DNA of 37,932 nucleotides from an uncultured Haloferula sp. (lineage in GTDB: Bacteria > Verrucomicrobiota > Verrucomicrobiae > Verrucomicrobiales > Akkermansiaceae). The notes under the pieces were generated by a model. It was not told where the DNA came from and searched no databases. It worked only from the letters and a program-made list of their open reading frames with translations. Both the position numbers and the translations under genes were made by a program. The stretch is from contig CAMPGU010000007.1 in the NCBI GenBank assembly GCA_946885645.1, positions 1 through 37,932 on the forward strand. Direction: 5' to 3'. This document shows, piece by piece, positions 32,232 through 37,932 of this stretch (position 1 is the first letter of the stretch; each line of letters opens with the position of its first letter).

Positions 32232-33113
32232 GTGAGCGCGATCCGCTATTTCAACCGTCATACCGGGCAAATGGAGACCGAGCAGGTCTATGGCGAGGGC
32301 TTCCTGAAATTCAGCTATGCCAATCCTCTCGGCGCGCTGCCCCTGCACGTGATGGTGAAGCGCGCCGCCTTTTCGCAGTGGTACGGCAGGCGGATGGACG
32401 ATCCCGCGACCAAGGCGAAGGTGGCCCCTTTCATCGCGAAATACGGATTGGACCCGCGGGAATTTGCCGACGCTCCGGATAGTTATCGGACTTTCAATGA
32501 GTTCTTCTACCGGAAGCTCAACCCCCGGGCCCGGCCCATCGCGGACAGTGCCGCCGTTTTCCCCGCCGACGGCCGTCATCTCGGGTTCCAGAAGGCGAGC
32601 GCGATCGAAGGTGTCTTCGTGAAGGGCCAGAAGTTCGATCTCGGCCGGCTCCTCGGGGATGATTCCCTGGCCTCGAAATATGGCGATGGTTCGCTGGTGC
32701 TCTCCCGCCTGTGCCCGGTGGACTACCACCGCTTCCACTTCCCCGCGGCGGGCACGCCGGGCAAGGTAAAAACCATCGCCGGGCCGCTCTTCTCCGTCTC
32801 GCCGATCGCCCTGCGGAGACGTCTGGCGTATCTCTGGGAGAATAAGCGCACCATCACAGCGCTGGATACGGAGGACATCGGTACCGTGCTGTGCATGGAA
32901 ATCGGGGCGACCTGCGTCGGCTCGATCCTACAGACCTTCACGCCGGGCAAAGCGGTCACGAAGGGCGAGGAGAAGGGCTACTTCGCCTTCGGAGGCTCCT
33001 CCACCATTACCATCTTCGAACCCGGAGCGGTGAAGCTGGCGGCGGACCTGACGGAGTGGTCGGCGAAGCAGGTGGAGCTCTACGCGAAGGTGGGGACCGC
33101 GATGGCGGATTAG
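32232..33113 (+). CDS. psd: Phosphatidylserine decarboxylase proenzyme (type II)
   Basis: Pyruvoyl-dependent membrane enzyme converting phosphatidylserine to phosphatidylethanolamine. The 293-residue sequence opens SAIRYFNRHTGQMETEQVYG, close to the chlamydial/clostridial type II opening. It carries FNEFFYRKLNPRARPI, FPADGRHL, the histidine motif SRLCPVDYHRFHFPAAG, and the self-cleavage site in AFGGSSTITIFEPG, where Ser becomes the pyruvoyl group. The GTG at 32232 is used because upstream in-frame sequence has no match. The 247-bp divergent region towards the lipoprotein gene contains TTGAAT-17-TATTTC on the minus strand, a weak promoter candidate for the cytochrome operon. Confidence 0.94.
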   Translation: MSAIRYFNRHTGQMETEQVYGEGFLKFSYANPLGALPLHVMVKRAAFSQWYGRRMDDPATKAKVAPFIAKYGLDPREFADAPDSYRTFNEFFYRKLNPRARPIADSAAVFPADGRHLGFQKASAIEGVFVKGQKFDLGRLLGDDSLASKYGDGSLVLSRLCPVDYHRFHFPAAGTPGKVKTIAGPLFSVSPIALRRRLAYLWENKRTITALDTEDIGTVLCMEIGATCVGSILQTFTPGKAVTKGEEKGYFAFGGSSTITIFEPGAVKLAADLTEWSAKQVELYAKVGTAMAD

Positions 33114-33125
33114 CAGGCGCGGCGG

Positions 33126-33530
33126 CTAGTCCTGCCGCTCCAGCCAATCCCCGGAAGAAATGCGGTTCCTTTCCTCGATCGGACCGATCCATTGGTAAAC
33201 CCACGCGAGAAGCGGTTCGCTGCCTTCGTCCAGCCATACCGGCACCTTCACGCGGCGATACTCGCGGCCTTGGATCTCCCCGGCGGAGAGACCTTCGAAT
33301 TCGTCCAGCGCCCTCAGTTCTTCGGGGCCGACCTTGAAGACGTCTCCTTTCACCCGGCCGGCCCCTTCCCCGGGAACAAGGCCGGGATACCAGGAGATCG
33401 TGTAGAGCCTGCCTTCTATCTTCCCCGGCGAAACGAACTCGGCACCGTCCATCCGGAACGCATTCGAGCCGCCGCGGCGCAGCGTGCCATAGACGAAGAC
33501 GAGTTGCTCGGGTTCTTGCGGCGAAGGCAT
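33126..33530 (-). CDS. Gamma-glutamylcyclotransferase-family (AIG2/GGCT-like) protein
   Basis: A 134-residue GGCT-fold protein. It has the substrate-binding motif VYGTLRRG (13-20) and the catalytic glutamate E79 in LDEFEG, followed by REYRRVKVPVWL, so it should be an active gamma-glutamylamine cyclotransferase-like enzyme releasing 5-oxoproline; the substrate is not known. It lies 27 bp after a longer paralogue with which it shares GGxxAFRM and colinear spacing up to residue 80. It converges with psd. Together with the paralogue it closes a leftward gene run. Confidence 0.9.
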   Translation of the reverse strand: MPSPQEPEQLVFVYGTLRRGGSNAFRMDGAEFVSPGKIEGRLYTISWYPGLVPGEGAGRVKGDVFKVGPEELRALDEFEGLSAGEIQGREYRRVKVPVWLDEGSEPLLAWVYQWIGPIEERNRISSGDWLERQD

Positions 33531-33556
33531 GGCAATGCGGGCGGGGCAGGGGGGAG

Positions 33557-34270
33557 CTAGCGCAGTCGGCTAATTGCAAGGCGGATAAACCCGTGGAGGA
33601 GCATCGCGCAGGCCAGAACCAAAAGCACGAGGATGATATACCGGAAAGCGGTCCAACCCTCGCGTCTGCGGAATGCGAAATACACCGCCCCTAGGCCTGC
33701 GAACGGAGCGAGGATCGCCAGCACGCTGAAAGCGGTTCCCAGTGCTTGCGCCGCGTTTGAAGGCGGGGAGCCGGGATATCGAAAGGCGCTCCGCGGAACG
33801 AAAATTCCCGCGATCAATCCGGCCGGAAGGAATCCCAGACACAAGGCGGCGACCCATGTGAACCACGGCGCGACCCGCGGGTAAAGCCTGTCCCACCAGT
33901 TGCCCGATTGGACGAGAATCGCTCCGTCGGGCAGGGCGATCCACTCCCACGCCCATACCGTGCTGTCTTTCGCGACGTGTCGCCACCCTACGACCCTTGC
34001 CCGGCGGCGGGGACAGCCGGCTTCGTTGAGGCCGTGGTAGTCGTCCAACCGCGCCAAATGCTCCGGGGTTACCCGGTAGAATTCTCCTGTCACCCAGCCC
34101 GAGTCCTGCACCAGCACGAGCGCAGGTTCTCCGAAAGCGTCGTAGAGCTTCGCTTCGATATCGCCGCAGTCCAGCAGCTCCGCTCCTTCCATCCGGAAGG
34201 CATCCGGACCCCCGCGGCGGAGAGGGCCATGGACGAAGACAAGCTCACCCTGAGGGCCGGGATTTTTCAT
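33557..34270 (-). CDS. GGCT-like domain fused to a three-helix membrane domain (catalytic Glu lost)
   Basis: Residues 1-125 are a GGCT-like domain paralogous to the downstream protein, but VYGTLRRG is changed to VHGPLRRG and the catalytic glutamate position (79) is His, in LDDYHG. Residues ~134-231 add three transmembrane helices (WFTWVAALCLGFLPAGLIAG, LGTAFSVLAILAPFAGLGAV, YIILVLLVLACAMLLHGFI). The enzyme half is therefore predicted to be inactive, perhaps a membrane-tethered binding or regulatory protein. It is 237 residues long. I know of no standard GGCT protein with this tail, but I could not search. Confidence 0.78.
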   Translation of the reverse strand: MKNPGPQGELVFVHGPLRRGGPDAFRMEGAELLDCGDIEAKLYDAFGEPALVLVQDSGWVTGEFYRVTPEHLARLDDYHGLNEAGCPRRRARVVGWRHVAKDSTVWAWEWIALPDGAILVQSGNWWDRLYPRVAPWFTWVAALCLGFLPAGLIAGIFVPRSAFRYPGSPPSNAAQALGTAFSVLAILAPFAGLGAVYFAFRRREGWTAFRYIILVLLVLACAMLLHGFIRLAISRLR

Positions 34271-34344
34271 GGGAGGACGCTAGAGCACAGCCTTCCGATC
34301 TCGAACTTTTGTTCCACTCTCAAGAGGCTTCGGACGCGCTCTCG

Positions 34345-34689
34345 TCAGCGGGCACCATCGCCACCCCAAAGGAGGCTTACCGCTGCCAGCCACAGGGAGC
34401 CGGCGGTCCAGAACAGATAGATGCCAGCGGTAGGCATTCTCAACGGGCGCCACCGTTCCTTTCTCCTGGCCCCAAGATACAGAAACACTATCCCGGTGAT
34501 CGGCCCTGCAAACATGAGGAAGATCATGAGCGAAGCATAGCTGCTCCTCTCCAACGAACGTGCTGGGCTTGAGATGCTAGCCGAAAAGGCGAGCACGACC
34601 AATAGAGGAAGGAGAATGGCAATACCTGTCGCAACGGGCAGAGCCTTCGGAGCAATCCCCGTCTCACACCTTGTGCCCGACTTCGTCAT
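34345..34689 (-). CDS. Small membrane protein overlapping the end of obgE
   Basis: The 114-residue protein has three probable transmembrane helices (TGIAILLPLLVVLAFSASI, LMIFLMFAGPITGIVFLYLG, GIYLFWTAGSLWLAAVSLLW). Its ATG at 34689 lies 26 bp inside the obgE 3' end, in another frame, suggesting translational coupling. Base composition here is visibly less G+C-rich than neighbouring genes. No family recognised. A later start is possible, but no other Met precedes the first helix. Confidence 0.6.
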   Translation of the reverse strand: MTKSGTRCETGIAPKALPVATGIAILLPLLVVLAFSASISSPARSLERSSYASLMIFLMFAGPITGIVFLYLGARRKERWRPLRMPTAGIYLFWTAGSLWLAAVSLLWGGDGAR

Positions 34690-35710
34690 CCAGATACAGC
34701 TTCAGTGCGTCGAGGCCTTCCTCCAGCTCTGCGGAGATGGGTATTACCCTCACTTTCGGGAAACGCTGTTCGAAGACCTTCAGGTTCTCTTCCGCGCCGT
34801 CGATGTCCATCTTGTTGGCCACCACGATCCACGGGAAGCGGGCCAGATCCTCGTCATACTCGCGGATCTCCTTGCGGAGGATCTCAAGGTCGGAAATCGG
34901 GTCGCGGCCCTCGCTGCCGGCCATATCCAGGACGAAGAGCAGCACCCGGCAGCGGGTGATGTGGCGCAGGAATTCGTGGCCCAGGCCGCGGTTTTCGTGC
35001 GCGCCTTCGATCAGCCCGGGAATATCGGCCACGGTGCAGCGGCGGAAGCCGCCGAACTCGACGACGCCGACGCTCGGTTGGAGGGTGGTGAAGGGATAGG
35101 CGGCCACCTTTGGATGGGCCGCGGAAAGCTTGCCGAGCAGCGTCGATTTTCCGGCGTTCGGGAAGCCGACCAGGCCTGCGTCCGCGATGCGGCGGAGCTC
35201 CAGGTAGAATACACCCGATTCGCCTTCTTCGCCCGGGGTGGACTCCGTGGGAGTGCGGTGGGTAGGGGTGGCGAAATTCGAGTTCCCCATGCCGCCCTTC
35301 CCGCCCTTGCAGAGCACGAATTTCTGGCCGTATTCGGTCAGGTCGGCGACCGGTTCCAAGTCGATGCCCTCGTCGCCGCGCTCGAATTCAACCGCTTCCT
35401 GCACGGTTGCGGCATTGCTACGATAGACCACCGTGCCCGGCGGCACCTTGGCGATGACGGTATCCCCGCCCTTGCCTGTTTTCCGCACACCGCCGCCGTT
35501 CACGCCCTTCTTGGCGATCAGCTTCGGGTCGTAGTGGAACTGCCGGAGATTGTCCGTGGAAGGGTCCACGACCAGGATCACGTCGCCGCCTTTGCCGCCA
35601 TCGCCGCCGTCCGGGCCGCCGCGGGGGACAAACTTTTCACGGCGGAACGAAACGGCTCCGTTCCCGCCGTCGCCGGCCTTGGCGTAGATGCGGATGTGGT
35701 CGATGAACAT
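34664..35710 (-). CDS. obgE: GTPase ObgE/CgtA
   Basis: Essential ribosome-associated GTPase involved in 50S assembly and stress responses. Starting at 35710, the 348 residues comprise the glycine-rich Obg domain (FIDHIRIYAKAGDGGNGAVS, GGPDGGDGGKGGDV, KGGKGGMGNSNFATPTHRTP) and the G domain. G1 is GFPNAGKST (182-190), the switch segment is YPFTTLQPSVGVV, G3 is DIPG (229-232), and G4 is NKMD. The protein ends shortly after the G domain (YLDDEVGHKV), without the acidic C-terminal tail of E. coli ObgE. The long upstream open frame in this phase runs antisense-like through the MATE gene and is not part of the protein. Confidence 0.96.
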   Translation of the reverse strand: MFIDHIRIYAKAGDGGNGAVSFRREKFVPRGGPDGGDGGKGGDVILVVDPSTDNLRQFHYDPKLIAKKGVNGGGVRKTGKGGDTVIAKVPPGTVVYRSNAATVQEAVEFERGDEGIDLEPVADLTEYGQKFVLCKGGKGGMGNSNFATPTHRTPTESTPGEEGESGVFYLELRRIADAGLVGFPNAGKSTLLGKLSAAHPKVAAYPFTTLQPSVGVVEFGGFRRCTVADIPGLIEGAHENRGLGHEFLRHITRCRVLLFVLDMAGSEGRDPISDLEILRKEIREYDEDLARFPWIVVANKMDIDGAEENLKVFEQRFPKVRVIPISAELEEGLDALKLYLDDEVGHKV

Positions 35711-35748
35711 GGCAGGATTGAAAAGCGGGAACGGGTCAATGCGCCAGC

Positions 35749-37170
35749 CTACACCCTCGCGTCCAGCCATTTCCCGCGGAAATGGACCCACGCGAAAACC
35801 AGGGCCTGGGTGACGAGGTCGAGGGACAACACGATCCATACCACCCGCAGGTCGAACCACGCGGCCTCCTTCAGCCACCAGAGCACCGCGATCCGATAGA
35901 AGATCATGCTGCCGAAGGACCAGCGCATCACCACGTTCGTAGCCCCGGCACCGCGCATGGAAGTTTTCAGGATGATGCAGGTGGCGAAGAAGGGCTGGGC
36001 CGCGGCGCAGATCAGCACCAGCGGGGAGGCGATCTCCTGCAGGTGGCCGCTGTCGGGGGCCATCAGCGCGATCAGGCCGTCCCGGCCGAAGATGAAAATC
36101 ACGCCGATGCAGCCCATCAGCAGCGCCGCAGCCTTCCAACACAGCCTGACCGAGCGCACGGCCATTTCCTTCGATCCCGCCCCGAGATATTGTCCCACCA
36201 GCGCGGCACCGGCCGTGGCGATCGCCCAGCCGGGCAGGAAACTCATCGATTCCACGCGGATCGCCAGGATGTGCGCGCCCAGATTGCCTTCGCCCGGCAG
36301 ATTGGCGATGACGTGGATCCCGTAGGCGTGGATCCCCCACATGAAGGCGATCTCCAGCGATTGCGGGGCACCGATGCGGAGGATCCGGGCCATCGTTTCG
36401 CGGTGCATCCGCAGGCCGGAAAGGCTCCAGGCCAGCAGCCCGTGCCTCCGGGCGAGCAGGAGCGAGACGGTGAGCAGCCCCGCCATCCAGCCGCAGAGCG
36501 TGCCGGTGGCAATTCCCGCCACCCCGTGTCCGCCGAAGGGTGCCGGACCCAGCGCCAGCAAGCTGCTCACGGCCATATTCACCACGTTCACCACGCACAT
36601 GCCGATGAAGGGGGTGCGCGTATCGCCCGCGCCGCGCAGGGCGGCATTGATCGCGAACATCGCCCCGCTGAAAGGCCCGGAGATCGCCAGGATGCGCAGG
36701 AAGGCCTCCGCGTGCCCGGCCGCCGCCTGGGTCAGGCCGATGCCCGTGATCAGCCACGGAATCCCGACCTGCAGGGCCAGCAGGGAAAGCAGTCCGGCCG
36801 CGATTCCGAGCCAGAGGCCCTGCCCGAGACCGCGCCTCGCCAGATCCATGTCCCGTGCACCGGTCGCACGGGAAACCAAGGCCATGACGCCGGTGGCGAC
36901 CGCTCCTTGGAGGATATTGAAAAACCATCCCACGTAACCCCCGAGCCCCATGGCGTCCAGAATCGCCACCCGGTCGCTCCCGTCGCCGATCCGCCCGGAG
37001 ATGAGCAGGTCGGTGAAGCCCACGCAGAAGGCCAGCACCTGCTCCAGCAGCGGCCAAACCGCGAGCACGGCCATCTGCCGGGGCAAGGAAAGGCCCGCAA
37101 GGCGGCCGCCAAGGGAGACCTCGGGCACCGCACGCTGGCTCGCCTCGATACTCAATCCCGGCTTCGACAT
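35749..37170 (-). CDS. MATE family efflux transporter
   Basis: Twelve-helix cation-coupled exporter of the multidrug and toxic compound extrusion family, 473 residues. Typical family features: an early helix with QMAVLAVWPLLEQVLAFCVG then FTDLLISGRIG; the central GDTRTPFIGM segment after NAALRGAG; the half-repeat IRVESMSFLPGWAIATAGAA with LVGQYLGAGS; and the second ILKTSMRGAGAT copy of the RGAG motif. It sits 38 bp before obgE on the same strand, so it may share a promoter with it. Substrate unknown. Confidence 0.92.
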   Translation of the reverse strand: MSKPGLSIEASQRAVPEVSLGGRLAGLSLPRQMAVLAVWPLLEQVLAFCVGFTDLLISGRIGDGSDRVAILDAMGLGGYVGWFFNILQGAVATGVMALVSRATGARDMDLARRGLGQGLWLGIAAGLLSLLALQVGIPWLITGIGLTQAAAGHAEAFLRILAISGPFSGAMFAINAALRGAGDTRTPFIGMCVVNVVNMAVSSLLALGPAPFGGHGVAGIATGTLCGWMAGLLTVSLLLARRHGLLAWSLSGLRMHRETMARILRIGAPQSLEIAFMWGIHAYGIHVIANLPGEGNLGAHILAIRVESMSFLPGWAIATAGAALVGQYLGAGSKEMAVRSVRLCWKAAALLMGCIGVIFIFGRDGLIALMAPDSGHLQEIASPLVLICAAAQPFFATCIILKTSMRGAGATNVVMRWSFGSMIFYRIAVLWWLKEAAWFDLRVVWIVLSLDLVTQALVFAWVHFRGKWLDARV

Positions 37171-37269
37171 CGCTCGCGCGAGCCGTAGCCGGTCCCCGCG
37201 GGGTTTTCAACCGCGGCGACAAGCTCATTTTGAAATTTGGAATCCGTCTGAACTCCACCCGCTTCGCCG

Positions 37270-37782
37270 TTATTCTCCGGGAGCAACCTGCGGCATTGAT
37301 CCGCCGCTGCTACCATTGGTCTCGGGCTCGCCCGCGTTTTTCTCCATCTCCGCCCAGGAATGCTTTCCCGTCGGCCTCCTAACGACTCTCCTGACGTATT
37401 TTCCTCCCACAAAGAAGAATTCCACCTTGCTGGCGGCCGCTCCCCACTCGAAGGGCTGATCGTCGAATTCAAATATTACACGGATCTCCCGTTTCGTAGG
37501 GTCTCCCATCGGAGCATCTGTGAGTTGCACCTTGGAAAGGGCCGGATTGAAAATGTCCTCCATCTCTGCCGGAGGAACGCTGGCAATGAAGGTCTTGTCC
37601 GTGAGGGTCAAGGCTTCGAGCGCCGGTTTGGACTCCGGGGCCTTTAGCGTGAGCTTGAGGCCATTCCAATAGACGAGAACGGTCTCCACCGGCGGCGAAA
37701 GCAGAGGGGCTTCGGCCATACACGCTTCGACTGATAGCAAGCAGACGAGGGAGACGCACAGGCATCGGGGTAACCGGAGCAT
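37270..37782 (-). CDS. Hypothetical exported protein, 170 aa
   Basis: The N-terminus MLRLPRCLCVSLVCLLSVEA with CMAEAP looks like a signal peptide with a possible lipobox-type Cys. The mature part has beta-strand character (VETVLVYWNGLKLTLKAPES, REIRVIFEFDDQPFEW, SKVEFFFVGGKYVRRVV) and a Gly/Ser-rich tail. No family recognised. It is the first visible gene of the leftward run; 99 bp separates it from the MATE gene. Sequence from 37783 to the window end shows no supported gene. Confidence 0.65.
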   Translation of the reverse strand: MLRLPRCLCVSLVCLLSVEACMAEAPLLSPPVETVLVYWNGLKLTLKAPESKPALEALTLTDKTFIASVPPAEMEDIFNPALSKVQLTDAPMGDPTKREIRVIFEFDDQPFEWGAAASKVEFFFVGGKYVRRVVRRPTGKHSWAEMEKNAGEPETNGSSGGSMPQVAPGE

Positions 37783-37932
37783 GAACCAAGATTAGCCACC
37801 GGCATGAGAAAAAGAAACCCGGCATTTCAGCGCGCCTCTCGAATCAGGAACCGCAACTGCTTTCTCCCGGGCAGCACTCCAAATTCCACCCTGTTTCCCA
37901 TTGGCGGAAAGCGCGCGGGGGTTTATTTTCCA

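Noticed and set aside
37194..37207. CCCCGCGGGG followed by TTTT, possible plus-strand terminator
   Set aside because: It is a loopless palindrome and no plus-strand gene lies upstream of it.
35711..37258. Upstream extension of the obgE reading frame through the MATE gene
   Set aside because: ObgE has a standard start at 35710. The extension overlaps a well-supported transporter in another frame and resembles no protein family.

Overview
The window is G+C-rich, densely packed bacterial chromosome. It most likely comes from a member of the Verrucomicrobia (PVC group). This is inference from several traits: few clear Shine-Dalgarno sites, a type II (Chlamydia/Clostridium-like) phosphatidylserine decarboxylase, secreted FG-GAP and carbohydrate-binding-type proteins, and a ResB/CcsA (System II) cytochrome c maturation operon. 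No phage genes, insertion sequence, CRISPR array or rRNA was seen, and most genes are housekeeping or metabolic.

Left part (1-9.8 kb): the 3' bulk of a fumarylacetoacetate-hydrolase-family gene, then purH. A short accessory stretch follows, with an unknown protein and an HNH endonuclease whose divergent start codons share a CATG. Next come an O-methyltransferase, a gspE/pilB-gspF/pilC pair for a type IV pilus or type II secretion system, and a PBP4-type D-Ala-D-Ala carboxypeptidase.

Middle part (9.8-25.3 kb): a secreted PDZ/coiled-coil protein, an unusual fusion of a cytochrome P460-like haem domain to a carbohydrate-binding-like domain, and a compact ada-alkB alkylation-repair operon. A membrane-anchored coiled-coil protein and rimO follow. 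A 551-bp gap then carries a promoter-like element, a structured stretch with a strong terminator (candidate small RNA or 59-codon gene) and tRNA-His(GTG). Next are a second HNH protein, a degenerate Phe-type tRNA-like element and a slipin. A cluster of two paralogous GNAT acetyltransferases is joined to an RtcB RNA ligase by an ATGA overlap. A MOSC protein downstream of an assimilatory-type nitrate reductase, a small HTH-like protein, a small membrane protein and a host-attachment-family protein complete this part.

Right part (25.3-37.9 kb): a secreted FG-GAP protein diverging from an SGNH hydrolase, a lipoprotein-resB-ccsA operon, and psd. A leftward run follows: a secreted unknown protein, a MATE transporter, obgE, a small membrane protein overlapping obgE, and two tandem gamma-glutamylcyclotransferase-fold proteins. 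One of these two is membrane-fused and has lost the catalytic glutamate.

No defence island or complete new system is obvious. The best leads are the structured intergenic transcription unit at 15.85-16.15 kb, the shortened tRNA-like element at 17.1 kb, the haem/carbohydrate fusion, the GNAT-GNAT-RtcB cluster and the degenerate GGCT paralogue. All calls come from reading the sequence; no database search or folding program was run.
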